From NCBI RefSeq assembly GCF_002159455.1, contig NZ_NFIQ01000023.1, positions 1 through 50,384 on the forward strand: DNA of 50,384 bases, in the 5' to 3' direction. Below the pieces are notes generated by a model. It ran no database searches and was not told where the DNA came from. It worked only from the letters and a program-made list of their open reading frames with translations. Position numbers and translations under genes: made by a program. The stretch comes from Flavonifractor sp. An306 (GTDB taxonomy: Bacteria > Bacillota > Clostridia > Oscillospirales > Oscillospiraceae). Shown here in pieces: positions 1-8,485 of the stretch. Every line of letters starts with the position of its first letter. Positions within the stretch are counted from its first letter, which is position 1.

Positions 1-78
1 GCTCCAGCTCCCGGGTGATGTCGGCGGCGGTGTGGCCCCCGGACTACACCGCCGCCGACATCACCCGGGAGCTGGAGC
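1..78. repeat. Perfect 33-bp inverted repeat at the window edge
   Basis: Bases 1-33 are the exact reverse complement of bases 46-78, with a 12-base loop between them. The right arm is ordinary coding sequence of the DnaD-like gene. The left arm sits exactly at the sequence end, which is typical of a fold-back assembly artefact rather than genomic structure. The first 33 bases should not be trusted as the true upstream sequence of the gene. Confidence 0.85.
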
Positions 79-746
79 AGGGAGACTCCTCCTTCCCCGC
101 CCTGGTGAATGAGGTCCAGCGGCGGCTGGGCAAGATCCTGTCCACCGCCGACCTGAAGAGCCTGTACACCCTGTATGACTACCTGGCCCTCCCCGCCGAG
201 GTGATCTGCCTGCTGGTGAGCTGGTGCGTGGAGGAATTTGAGCGCAAATACGGCGCCGGCCGCAGGCCCCGCATGTCCCAGATCCAGAAGGAGGGCTTTG
301 TGTGGAAGCGGCTGGGGGTGGACACCGTCCAGGCCGCCGAGGCCCACCTGAAGCGGCAGGCCCTCTACCGCACCCGGGAGGGGGAGGTGCTCCGGCTGCT
401 GGATATCCCGCCCCGGCCCCTGGTGGAGGGGGAGCGGAAGAAGGTGGCCGCCTGGACCGACATGGGCTTTGAGGACGCGGTGCTCCGGCTGGCCTATGAA
501 AAGACGGTGTACAAAAAGCAGAAGATGGACTGGGACTACATGAACGGCATTCTGGCCGGATGGCACCGGAAGAACCTGCACACCCTGGCGGAGGTGGAGG
601 CGGGGGACGGCCCCCGCCGGAAGGCCCAGCCCGCCGCCATGCAGGCCCAGCCCGCCGCCCCCGGGGACGCCGACCGCCGGGTGCGGGAGGATCTGGAGCG
701 GATGCGGGAGTTCATGCGCCGCCAGAACCAGAAGAAAGGAGAGTAA
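15..746 (+). CDS. DnaD-domain primosome protein, 5' end unreliable
   Basis: DnaD/DnaB family proteins remodel origin DNA and help load the replicative helicase in Firmicutes. Two DnaD-like alpha-helical modules are visible, at about residues 12-75 and 125-190. The second carries the family YxxxIxxxW signature (YMNGILAGW). The tail is charged and Ala/Pro/Gln rich. The N-terminal winged-helix domain normal for DnaD is missing, and the apparent GTG/ATG start lies inside the edge inverted repeat. The gene therefore probably continued upstream, and the first residues shown are artefactual. It lies 3 bp before a helicase-loader ATPase, a common clostridial pairing that supports a shared job in primosome assembly. 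Confidence 0.85.
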   Translation: MMSAAVWPPDYTAADITRELEQGDSSFPALVNEVQRRLGKILSTADLKSLYTLYDYLALPAEVICLLVSWCVEEFERKYGAGRRPRMSQIQKEGFVWKRLGVDTVQAAEAHLKRQALYRTREGEVLRLLDIPPRPLVEGERKKVAAWTDMGFEDAVLRLAYEKTVYKKQKMDWDYMNGILAGWHRKNLHTLAEVEAGDGPRRKAQPAAMQAQPAAPGDADRRVREDLERMREFMRRQNQKKGE

Positions 747-749
747 GCC

Positions 750-1754
750 ATGGGATACGAGCCGGCTGTGCTCCACCGGGCCGTCCAGCTCCTGGAGGAG
801 CGGCGCAAGCGCCGGGCCGCGGAGCGGGAGAAGGCCCGGGAAAAAATCTACGCCCAGCTGCCCCGGGTGGCGGAGATCGACCGGGAGCTGAAGGGCACCG
901 TCTACCAGATCATCGCCGCCGCCCTGAAGGACGGCCGGGACCCGGTACCCGCCATCGGGTCCGTTCAGGAGCGGAACCTGGGCCTCCAGGCGGAGCGGGC
1001 CAGGCTGCTGGCCGACCACGGCTGGCCCGCCGACATTCTGGACGGCCGCCCCGCCTGCCCCAAATGCAACGACACCGGCTGGATAGGCAGTCAGATGTGC
1101 GACTGCCTGCGCCAGCTGTGTACCCAGGAGCAGATCAAGGAGCTGTCCAAGCTGCTGGACCTGGGGGAGCAGTCCTTTGACAGCTTCTCCCTGGACTTCT
1201 ACTCTCCCCTGCCCTGGAAGGGGGAGTCCCTGCCCCCCAGGGAGAACATGGAATTCATCTATGAGGTGTGTCTCAACTACGCCCAGAAATTCGGCAAGTT
1301 TTACTTCCGCAACCTGTTTCTCACCGGGGCCCCCGGGCTGGGCAAAACCTTCCTGTCAGCCTGCATCGCCCGCACCGTGTCGGAGCGGGGCTTTTCGGTG
1401 GTGTACGACACGGCGGTGAACATTTTCGCCCGGTTTGAGGAGCAGAAGTTCGCCCGGGACCGTCTGGAGGCGGGGGAGGCAAAGGATGAGACCCGCCGCT
1501 ACCTGGGCTGCGACCTGCTGATCCTGGACGATCTGGGCAGCGAGCTCACCACCCCCTTCGTCCAGTCCGCCCTGTACACCCTGGTCAATTCCCGGCTGAC
1601 GGCGGACAGGCAGACGGTGATCTCCTCCAACCTGTCCATGGACCAGGTCCGCCAGCGGTACACCCCCCAGATCGCCTCCCGGCTGGAGGGGGAATACCGG
1701 GTCCTCCCCTTCTACGGCGAGGACATCCGCCTGCTGCGGAAGGGACAGCTGTAA
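750..1754 (+). CDS. DnaC/DnaI-like helicase loader ATPase
   Basis: This AAA+ ATPase of about 334 residues is expected to load the DnaB/DnaC replicative helicase. An N-terminal helical region (1-100) is followed by a four-cysteine zinc-binding knuckle (CPKCNDTGW...CDC, about 108-122). The AAA+ core has Walker A GAPGLGKT near residue 195 and Walker B LLILDDLGSE near 254. The zinc module plus AAA+ core is the layout of DnaI-type loaders. The start follows an AAAGGAGAG ribosome binding site, and the gene is translated right behind the DnaD-like gene. A perfect palindromic terminator follows immediately, so the pair appears to end the transcript. Confidence 0.9.
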   Translation: MGYEPAVLHRAVQLLEERRKRRAAEREKAREKIYAQLPRVAEIDRELKGTVYQIIAAALKDGRDPVPAIGSVQERNLGLQAERARLLADHGWPADILDGRPACPKCNDTGWIGSQMCDCLRQLCTQEQIKELSKLLDLGEQSFDSFSLDFYSPLPWKGESLPPRENMEFIYEVCLNYAQKFGKFYFRNLFLTGAPGLGKTFLSACIARTVSERGFSVVYDTAVNIFARFEEQKFARDRLEAGEAKDETRRYLGCDLLILDDLGSELTTPFVQSALYTLVNSRLTADRQTVISSNLSMDQVRQRYTPQIASRLEGEYRVLPFYGEDIRLLRKGQL

Positions 1755-1757
1755 ACA

Positions 1758-1795
1758 AAACGGGGCCTGCGTGGATATCCACGCAGGCCCCGTTT
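1758..1795. terminator. Bidirectional palindromic terminator
   Basis: A perfect 38-bp palindrome (19-base arms around GATATC) with a GC-rich core, AAA at the left end and TTT at the right end. It sits between the plus-strand helicase loader and the convergent minus-strand small protein gene and can serve both. Confidence 0.85.
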
Positions 1796-1830
1796 ATTGC
1801 GCCTATTCCAAATACGTCTCCGCCTGCGCT

Positions 1831-2244
1831 TTATTCCGGCTGCGGCTCCAGGCGGCTCACAAGCTCCCACACGTCGGCGTTCATCGGGCGAAAGCGCAGC
1901 TTTCCCAGGTACAGCAGCCCGTCGGAGCCCACCGTGAAAACGGCGGCGGGAACCAGCTCATCGGTGTAGAGCTCCAGCTGGATGGGTGCGTCCTCCCCGT
2001 CCGCCATGGGGATGGAGTTGGATACTCCCCACCAGAGCACCCAGGTATCCCCCAGCGCCGCTTGCAGCTCCTCCACCCCGGTTTCGGTGGGCGTATACCC
2101 CCCGCCGCCGGAGAACAGCTCATATTTCACATAGCCCGTTACCGCTTTGTCCGGTCCCGGCACCAGCCAGCCCAGCTTTTTGGGGCCAAGCGCCACCAGC
2201 AGCCCCACAAGAACCACCACAAGGATCAGCCGTTTCTTTTTCAT
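1831..2244 (-). CDS. Small membrane-anchored or exported protein, unknown function
   Basis: A 137-residue protein I do not recognise. The N-terminus is MKKKR followed by a hydrophobic stretch (LILVVVLVGLLVALG, residues 6-20), giving a signal anchor or uncleaved signal peptide. No lipobox cysteine is visible. The exported part is a compact mixed domain rich in Gly, Trp, Leu and Val with no cysteines. Upstream the mRNA has GGGGAGG about ten bases before the ATG. It is convergent with the primosome pair and divergent from the ABC-F gene. Coding status rests on the signal-like N-terminus and normal codon use. Confidence 0.65.
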   Translation of the reverse strand: MKKKRLILVVVLVGLLVALGPKKLGWLVPGPDKAVTGYVKYELFSGGGGYTPTETGVEELQAALGDTWVLWWGVSNSIPMADGEDAPIQLELYTDELVPAAVFTVGSDGLLYLGKLRFRPMNADVWELVSRLEPQPE

Positions 2245-2375
2245 CAGCCCGCCTCCCCGCTCTGCCTCAGCCTCACGCCTACATTATATATAAGATCTAC
2301 AAATTGCGCAAGCATCCGCCCGCCCGCATTGTGCTTTTTGGCATTCCGGTTTTCGGGGGGCCGCCTTCTTCCGTC

Positions 2376-2403
2376 TTGCTTTCCAGGGAATTTATGATAT
2401 ACT
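2376..2403 (+). promoter_or_regulatory. Candidate sigma-A promoter for the ABC-F gene
   Basis: TTGCTT, 16-base spacer, TATACT, about 43 bases before the ABC-F start codon, in a locally AT-richer stretch. An AAGGAG ribosome binding site follows. Confidence 0.6.
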
Positions 2404-2446
2404 ATTTGGGCTTATTCTTTCACTTTTATGTTATAAGGAGTTCTAC

Positions 2447-4042
2447 ATGATCACTGTTTCCGACCTGACGCTGGCCTACAGCGGCCAGCCCCTCTTTTCC
2501 CACGTGGACCTGCAGTTCACCAAGGGCAACTGCTACGGCATCATCGGCGCCAACGGGGCCGGCAAGTCCACCTTCCTGAAAATCCTCTCCGGCGATCTGG
2601 AGCCCACCTCCGGCGAGGTGTCCATCCTGCCCAAGACCCGCATGTCGGTACTCAAGCAGGATCAGAACGCCTACAACGCCTATTCGGTGATGGACACCGT
2701 CATCATGGGCAACAAGCGGCTGTACGATATCGGCAAGGAGAAGGACGCCCTCTATGAGAAAGAGGAGATGACCGAGGCCGACGGCATCCGGGCCTGTGAG
2801 CTGGAGGAGGAATTTGCCGAGCTGGGCGGCTGGGAGGCCGAGAGCGACGCCTCCCGCATCCTCCAGGGTCTGGGGGTGGGCACCGAGTTCCACCAGACCG
2901 CCATGGAGAACCTGGACCCCCGGCTGAAGGTGAAGGTGCTGCTGGCCCAGGCCCTGTTCGGCAACCCGGACATCCTGATGATGGACGAGCCCACCAACAA
3001 CCTGGACATCAACGCCGTCAACTGGCTGGAGGACTTTCTGCTGGACTTTGAGGGCACCGTCATCGTGGTGAGCCACGACCGGCACTTCCTCAACACCATC
3101 TGCACCCACATCGTGGACATCGACTACAACAAGATCAAGCTCTACGTGGGCAACTACGACTTCTGGTACGACGCCTCCCAGCTGATGCAGAACCTGATGA
3201 AGAACCAGAACAAGAAGAACGAGGAGAAGGCCCAGGAGCTCAAGGAATTCATCTCCCGTTTCTCCGCCAACAAGTCCAAGAGCAAGCAGGCCACCGCCCG
3301 GCGCAAGCTGCTGGAAAAGATCACCCTGGAGGAGATCCCCGCCTCCTCCCGCCGCTACCCCTGGGTGGCCTTCTCCCCCGACCGGGAGGTGGGCAAGGAC
3401 ATTCTGTTCGTCACCGACGTGTCCAAGACCATCGACGGGGTGAAGGTGCTGGACAAGGTGAGCTTCATCGTGGGCCACGGGGACAAGATCGCCTTCGTGG
3501 GCGACAACGAAAACGCCCAGACCGCCCTGTTCAAGATCCTCACCGGGGAGCTGGAGCCCGACGAGGGCACCGTGAAGTGGGGCCAGACCGCCACCTTCTC
3601 CTACTTCCCCAAGGACAACACCGAGTTCTTCAAGGACTGCGACGACAACCTGGTGGAGTGGCTGCGCCAGTGGTCCTCCGACCCTCACGAGGCCTACCTC
3701 CGGGGTTTCCTTGGCCGGATGCTCTTCTCCGGAGACGAGGTGTATAAGCCCGTAAAGGTGCTCTCCGGCGGCGAGAAGGTGCGGTGCATGCTCTCCCGGA
3801 TGATGCTCTCCGGGGCCAACGTGCTGCTGCTGGACCAGCCCACCAACCACCTGGATCTGGAGTCCATCGCCGCGCTGAACAACGGCCTGGAGGCGGTGAA
3901 GTGCAACGTGCTGGTGGCCTGCCACGACCATCAGCTGGTGCAGACGGTGTGCAACCGGATCTTCGACTTCACCGCCGACGGCCAGCTCATTGACCGCAAG
4001 ATGACCTACGACGAGTATCTGGAGAGCATGAAGGAGGCCTGA
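2447..4042 (+). CDS. ABC-F family ATPase (YbiT/YkpA-like) with degenerate second site
   Basis: ABC-F proteins are cytosolic, have two nucleotide-binding domains and no membrane part, and act on ribosomes. Length (531 aa) and the region joining the domains fit the YbiT/YkpA branch. NBD1 has Walker A GANGAGKST and Walker B MMDEPTNNLD, but its signature reads NLDPRLK instead of LSGGQ. NBD2 has a normal LSGGEK signature, but its Walker A is GDNENAQTA (Lys replaced by Gln) and its Walker B is LLLDQPTNHLD (catalytic Glu replaced by Gln). All deviations fall on the same composite ATP site, so only one site should hydrolyse ATP. It has its own promoter, converges on a MATE gene 8 bp away, and is not adjacent to known resistance genes. 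Confidence 0.9.
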   Translation: MITVSDLTLAYSGQPLFSHVDLQFTKGNCYGIIGANGAGKSTFLKILSGDLEPTSGEVSILPKTRMSVLKQDQNAYNAYSVMDTVIMGNKRLYDIGKEKDALYEKEEMTEADGIRACELEEEFAELGGWEAESDASRILQGLGVGTEFHQTAMENLDPRLKVKVLLAQALFGNPDILMMDEPTNNLDINAVNWLEDFLLDFEGTVIVVSHDRHFLNTICTHIVDIDYNKIKLYVGNYDFWYDASQLMQNLMKNQNKKNEEKAQELKEFISRFSANKSKSKQATARRKLLEKITLEEIPASSRRYPWVAFSPDREVGKDILFVTDVSKTIDGVKVLDKVSFIVGHGDKIAFVGDNENAQTALFKILTGELEPDEGTVKWGQTATFSYFPKDNTEFFKDCDDNLVEWLRQWSSDPHEAYLRGFLGRMLFSGDEVYKPVKVLSGGEKVRCMLSRMMLSGANVLLLDQPTNHLDLESIAALNNGLEAVKCNVLVACHDHQLVQTVCNRIFDFTADGQLIDRKMTYDEYLESMKEA

Positions 4043-4050
4043 GCCCCCCC

Positions 4051-5373
4051 TCACACCGGCTTTCTGCGGTAAAAGAACAGCCCGGCCAGGTCGGCCAGGA
4101 CCCAGCCGATGGGCACTGCCCACCAGATGCCCTTCAGCCCGATGGCGGGGATGGGGGAGAGCAGATAGGCCAGGGCCACCCGGGTACCCAGAGAGATCAC
4201 CGTCAGCACCACCGACACCCCCGGCCGCCCCAGCCCCCGGAACAGGCCGTAGAGCAAAAACAGGGTGCCGATGCCGCAGTAGCACATGCCCTCAATGCGC
4301 AGGTACTCCACCCCCACGGCTACGATTTCGGTCTCCGCCGGGTCCACGAACAGCCCCATCAGCGGGGCGGCGAAGAGGCAGACCAGCAGGGAGCTGACCA
4401 TACAAAAGCATACCGACACCCACAGGGCGGAGCGGCACCCGCGGCGGATGCGCTCCGCCTTCTGCGCGCCGGTGTTCTGGGCCACAAAGGTGGAGAAGGC
4501 GTTGCCGAAGTCCTGCACCGGCAGATAGGCGAAGGCGTCGATCTTCACCGCCGCGGCAAAGGCCGCCATCACGTGGACCCCGAAGGAGTTCACCAGGCCC
4601 TGGACCATCAGGATGCCGAAGTTCATCACCGACTGCTGCACGCAGGTGAGGGCGGAATAGCTGACAATCCGCTTCAGCTCTCCCCGGCTGGCGGTCAGAT
4701 GCCGCCGCTCCAGCCGAAGCAGATCCACCGTCCGCCAGCAGTAGAGGGCGATGCCGGCGGCGGACACCCCCTGGGCCAGCACCGTGGCTCCAGCGGCCCC
4801 CGCCACCCCCCAGTGAAGGCCCAGCACGAACCACAGGTCCAGGCCGATGTTCAGCACGGTGGACGCCGCCAGAAAGACCAGCGGGGCGGCGGAGTTGCCC
4901 ACCGAGCGCAGCAGGCAGGCGAAATAGTTGTACAAAAAGGTGAAGCACACCCCGAACAGCACCACCCGCAGATAGTCCCAGGTGTCCGCCCAGGCCTCCG
5001 GCGGGATGCGCAGCAGGGTCATGATGGGCTCCAGAAAGACCAGCACTCCCACGTTGAGGGCCACCGTCGCTCCCCCGATGAGGAGGAAGGAGGCGAACAG
5101 GCACCGCTTGAGGCCGTCGGTCTCCCCCGCCCCGTGGAGCATGGACCACAGCGCCCCGCTGCCCATGCACAGCCCCAGCAGCACCGAGGTGAGGAAGGTC
5201 ATCAGGGTGAAGGAAAAGCCCACCGCCGCCAGGGCGGTGGGTCCCAGGGCCCGGCCCACGATGAGGGTGTCGGCGATGTTGTAGCACTGCTGGAGCAGGT
5301 CGCCGGCGATCATGGGCCCGGCAAAGAGCAGCATGGGGCGGGTGATGCCGCCCCGGGTCAGGTCAATGCGCAT
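4051..5373 (-). CDS. MATE family efflux transporter
   Basis: A 440-residue polytopic membrane protein with the two six-helix bundles of the multidrug and toxic compound extrusion family. Family traits are the N-terminal amphipathic start (MRIDLTRGGITRPMLLFAGP), the NIADTLIVGRALG segment of helix 1, and the pseudo-symmetric second half beginning near residue 240. Such proteins export cationic drugs or metabolites using Na+ or H+ gradients. The substrate cannot be read from sequence. It resembles the DinF/MepA branch. A second, divergent MATE gene lies at 12.0-13.4 kb. The gene appears monocistronic. Confidence 0.9.
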   Translation of the reverse strand: MRIDLTRGGITRPMLLFAGPMIAGDLLQQCYNIADTLIVGRALGPTALAAVGFSFTLMTFLTSVLLGLCMGSGALWSMLHGAGETDGLKRCLFASFLLIGGATVALNVGVLVFLEPIMTLLRIPPEAWADTWDYLRVVLFGVCFTFLYNYFACLLRSVGNSAAPLVFLAASTVLNIGLDLWFVLGLHWGVAGAAGATVLAQGVSAAGIALYCWRTVDLLRLERRHLTASRGELKRIVSYSALTCVQQSVMNFGILMVQGLVNSFGVHVMAAFAAAVKIDAFAYLPVQDFGNAFSTFVAQNTGAQKAERIRRGCRSALWVSVCFCMVSSLLVCLFAAPLMGLFVDPAETEIVAVGVEYLRIEGMCYCGIGTLFLLYGLFRGLGRPGVSVVLTVISLGTRVALAYLLSPIPAIGLKGIWWAVPIGWVLADLAGLFFYRRKPV

Positions 5374-5399
5374 GGTACTTCCACATCCTTTTCCAAGGC

Positions 5400-5428
5400 A
5401 TGATAACAGGCCGGGGGAAAAAATACAA
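5400..5428 (-). promoter_or_regulatory. Candidate promoter for the first MATE gene
   Basis: Reading the minus strand: TTGTAT, 17-base spacer, TATCAT, about 27 bases before the MATE start codon. Four of six and five of six bases match the sigma-A consensus boxes. Confidence 0.45.
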
Positions 5429-5504
5429 GAGTGCCCTTGCCTTTTGGCCCGGGAAACGGTAAGATAAAGGATAACAGAAAATCCGTGCGCTTTTTACCAA
5501 ATCG

Positions 5505-5513
5505 TGCTATAAT
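5505..5513 (+). promoter_or_regulatory. Extended -10 promoter element before the membrane protein-metG pair
   Basis: TGC followed by TATAAT, about 45 bases before the start codon. The -35 position (about 5485-5490) has no good match, so this is an extended -10 type promoter. Confidence 0.5.
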
Positions 5514-5557
5514 ATAAATTCGAGCTCATTTCATACCATCCGGAAAGGATGCTGACT

Positions 5558-6373
5558 ATGCGGAAAGAAATTGTGGCCCCGGCCGTGGCCGTGGCGGGCG
5601 GCGCCGTGGGCTTCGCCCTGCGGCGGTGGGGGCTGAGCGCGGGGTTTGAGGCCGACACCGGCCTGCCCATCTCCGGCGCCCCCTCCCATCTGGCCCTTAT
5701 CGCCCTGTCGGTGGCGGTGGCGGCAGTCCTGGCCCTGCTGTGCTGGGGCAAAAAGCCCGCCTTTACCGGCTATGGCCAGGCCTTCCAGGCCGAGGGCAGT
5801 ACCCCCTACGCCGCCGCGGGCACACTGTCCGCCTTTCTGATGCTCCTGGGGGGCGCGTTGATGCTGGCCCAGCCCCTGCTGGGGGGCGAGCTGGTGTTCA
5901 CCCGGCTTATCGCGGGGGCGCTGGCCCTGGCCGCCGGGCTGTGCGTGGCGGCCACGGTGCGGGACAACTACCGGGGCGCGGGCACGGGCAAGTACAGCTT
6001 CAAGCTGCTGATGCCGGCCTACGCCTTCTGCGTGTGGCTCATCGCCGCCTATCAGGTGCGGGCGGGAGACCCGGTGCGGCTGGACTACGTGTACGAGCTG
6101 TTCGCCATCATCGCCGGCCTGCTGGGCCTGTACGGCGCGGCCAGCTTCTCCTTTGAACGGGGCCGCACCTTCTTCACCAGCCTGTTCTCCCTGCTGGGGG
6201 TGTACTTCTCCCTGGTGACGCTGGCCGACGGCCACCAGCCGGCCGACCTGCTGCTGTACGCCTTTACCATCCTCTATCTGCTGACCAATACCGTTACGCT
6301 GCTGCACAACGCCGCCCGGCCCCTCCCGGTTGAGCCGGACGAGAACGATACGGAGGGATCCTCTGATGCCTGA
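5558..6373 (+). CDS. Polytopic membrane protein of unknown function
   Basis: A 271-residue hydrophobic protein with about seven predicted membrane segments (around residues 8-22, 45-65, 85-105, 115-135, 155-172, 185-205 and 220-250) and an acidic C-terminus. I do not recognise the family, and no catalytic motif stands out. The start chosen is the second ATG, because AAAGGA sits 8 bases upstream of it and overlaps the first ATG. The end overlaps metG by 8 bases, so the two genes are translationally coupled. Confidence 0.75.
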   Translation: MRKEIVAPAVAVAGGAVGFALRRWGLSAGFEADTGLPISGAPSHLALIALSVAVAAVLALLCWGKKPAFTGYGQAFQAEGSTPYAAAGTLSAFLMLLGGALMLAQPLLGGELVFTRLIAGALALAAGLCVAATVRDNYRGAGTGKYSFKLLMPAYAFCVWLIAAYQVRAGDPVRLDYVYELFAIIAGLLGLYGAASFSFERGRTFFTSLFSLLGVYFSLVTLADGHQPADLLLYAFTILYLLTNTVTLLHNAARPLPVEPDENDTEGSSDA

Positions 6374-8336
6374 GAACAAGAAATTCTATATCACCACCCC
6401 CATCTACTACCCCTCGGACAAGCTCCACATCGGCCACGCCTACTGCACCGTAGCCACCGACGCCATGGCCCGGTACAAGCGGCTCACCGGCTGCGACGTG
6501 ATGTTCCTCACCGGCACCGACGAGCACGGCCAGAAGATCGAGGACAAGGCCAAGGCCGCCGGGGTCACCCCCCAGCAGTACGTGGACAACATCGTGGACG
6601 GCCCCCGGGGCGTGCGTGACCTGTGGAAGCTGATGAACATTTCCAACGACCGGTTCATCCGCACCACCGACGACTACCACGTCGCCGCCATCCAGAAGAT
6701 CTTCAAGGCCATGTACGACAAGGGCGACATCTACAAGGGCACCTACAAGGGCAAGTACTGCAAGGACTGCGAGGCCTTCTGGACCGAGACCCAGCTGGTG
6801 GACGGCAAGTGCCCCGACTGCGGCCGCCCGGTGCAGGATGCCGAGGAGGAGGCCTACTTCTTCCGCCTGAGCAAGTACGCCGAGCGCATCCAGCACCTGC
6901 TGGAGGACACCGATTTCCTGGAGCCCCGCTCCCGTGTCCACGAGATGGTGAACAACTTCATCAAGCCCGGCCTGGAGGATCTGTGCGTGTCCCGCACCAG
7001 CTTCAAGTGGGGCGTGCCGGTGGACTTCGACCCCGGCCATGTGGTGTACGTGTGGATCGACGCGCTGTTCAACTACACCACCGCCCTGGGCTTCATGAAC
7101 GACAAGTACCACGACTTTGACAAATACTGGCCCGCCGACGTCCACTTCGTGGGCAAGGAGATCGTGCGCTTCCACTCCATCATCTGGCCCGCCATGCTGA
7201 TGAGCATGGACATGCCCCTGCCCAAGAAGGTGTTCGGCCACGGCTGGCTGCTGCTGGACGGCGGCAAGATGAGCAAGTCCAAGGGCAACGTGGTGGATCC
7301 CTACCTGCTGGCCGAGCGCTATGGCGTGGACGCCCTGCGGTACTTCCTGCTGCGGGAGTTCCCCTTCGGCACCGACGGCAACTTCTCCAACGAGGCCCTC
7401 ATCGGCCGGATCAACACCGACCTGGCCAACGACCTGGGCAACCTGGTGAGCCGCACCACCGCCATGGTGGGCAAGTACTTCGGCGACCATCTGCCGGCGG
7501 TGGAGGCCGCCGACCCCGCCATGGACGACGAGCTGATCACCATGGCAAAGGGCCTGCGGGACGCCTATGAGGGCCACATGGAGGGATACGCCTTCCAGAA
7601 CGCCCTGATGGAGGTGTTCAAGCTCATCGGCCGGGCCAACAAGTATATTGACGAGAACAAGCCCTGGCTGCTGGCCAAGGACGAGAGCCAGAAAAACCGC
7701 CTGGCCCAGGTGCTGTACAACCTGCTGGAGTGCGTGCGCCTGGCCGCCGTGCTGCTGACCCCCTTTATGCCCGACACCTGCGGGAAGATCTTTGGGCAGA
7801 TCGGTGCCGGGGCGGAGCTGCGGACCTGGGAGTCCGCCAAGACCTGGGGCCTGCTGCCCATGGACGCCGCTGTGAACAAGGGGGAGAACCTCTTCCCCCG
7901 CATTGATATGGAAAAGGAGCTGAAAGAGTTGGAGGAGCTGGAGAAGAAGCCCGTGGAGGCTGAGGCCCCCAAGGCCGAGGAGCCCAAGGAGCCCGAGTAT
8001 ATTACCATCGACGATTTTAACAAGGTGAAGTTTGTCACCGCCAAGATCCTGGCCTGCGAGGCGGTGCCCAAGTCCTCCAAGCTGCTGCGCTTCACCCTGG
8101 ACTGCGGCGAGGCCTTCCCCCGCCAGATCCTCTCCGGCATCCACGAGTACTATGAGCCCGAGGAGCTGGTGGGCAAGACGGTGGTGGCCTGCACCAATCT
8201 GAAGCCCCGGAAGATGATGGGCATTATGTCCAACGGTATGCTGATCTCCGCGGTGAAGGAGGAGCCCGACGGCTCTGAGAAGCTGCACCTCATCATGCTG
8301 GACGACAAGGTTCCCGCCGGTTACGGCCTGTGCTGA
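6366..8336 (+). CDS. metG: Methionyl-tRNA synthetase
   Basis: This cytoplasmic class I synthetase charges tRNA-Met. It is 656 residues, the long bacterial form. The HIGH motif (HIGHAY) is near residue 21. The zinc-binding insert (CKDC...CPDC) is near 127-145, and KMSKS (GGKMSKSKGN) near 300. A linker rich in Glu and Lys follows, and the last 110 residues form the EMAP/Trbp111-like tRNA-binding domain that dimerises the enzyme. The start ATG follows GGAGGG and overlaps the stop of the upstream membrane protein gene. A strong hairpin terminator follows the stop. No T-box leader is present directly upstream, as expected for a gene inside an operon. Confidence 0.97.
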   Translation: MPENKKFYITTPIYYPSDKLHIGHAYCTVATDAMARYKRLTGCDVMFLTGTDEHGQKIEDKAKAAGVTPQQYVDNIVDGPRGVRDLWKLMNISNDRFIRTTDDYHVAAIQKIFKAMYDKGDIYKGTYKGKYCKDCEAFWTETQLVDGKCPDCGRPVQDAEEEAYFFRLSKYAERIQHLLEDTDFLEPRSRVHEMVNNFIKPGLEDLCVSRTSFKWGVPVDFDPGHVVYVWIDALFNYTTALGFMNDKYHDFDKYWPADVHFVGKEIVRFHSIIWPAMLMSMDMPLPKKVFGHGWLLLDGGKMSKSKGNVVDPYLLAERYGVDALRYFLLREFPFGTDGNFSNEALIGRINTDLANDLGNLVSRTTAMVGKYFGDHLPAVEAADPAMDDELITMAKGLRDAYEGHMEGYAFQNALMEVFKLIGRANKYIDENKPWLLAKDESQKNRLAQVLYNLLECVRLAAVLLTPFMPDTCGKIFGQIGAGAELRTWESAKTWGLLPMDAAVNKGENLFPRIDMEKELKELEELEKKPVEAEAPKAEEPKEPEYITIDDFNKVKFVTAKILACEAVPKSSKLLRFTLDCGEAFPRQILSGIHEYYEPEELVGKTVVACTNLKPRKMMGIMSNGMLISAVKEEPDGSEKLHLIMLDDKVPAGYGLC

Positions 8337-8346
8337 GAAAATCTGA

Positions 8347-8377
8347 AAAAGAGGCGCTGCATGGCAGCGCCTCTTTT
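8347..8377 (+). terminator. Rho-independent terminator after metG
   Basis: A 14-base stem AAAAGAGGCGCTGC with a three-base ATG loop, ending in CTCTTTTG. Its GCGCTGC/GCAGCGC core is repeated in the terminator after the next gene. Confidence 0.9.
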
Positions 8378-8485
8378 GATTGACTTCCGGCGGGTGTTGG
8401 GATACTATGGAACTACAGAAAACGCGCGGCCCCATGCAGGGCGTCGATCGCCCCCATGGTCCGCCGCCATTTGGGAGGGGAGTTT

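Noticed and set aside
2447-4042. Antibiotic-resistance ABC-F (Vga/Msr/OptrA type)
   Set aside because: Length and the short region between the domains fit the YbiT/YkpA housekeeping branch; no long resistance-type linker is visible.
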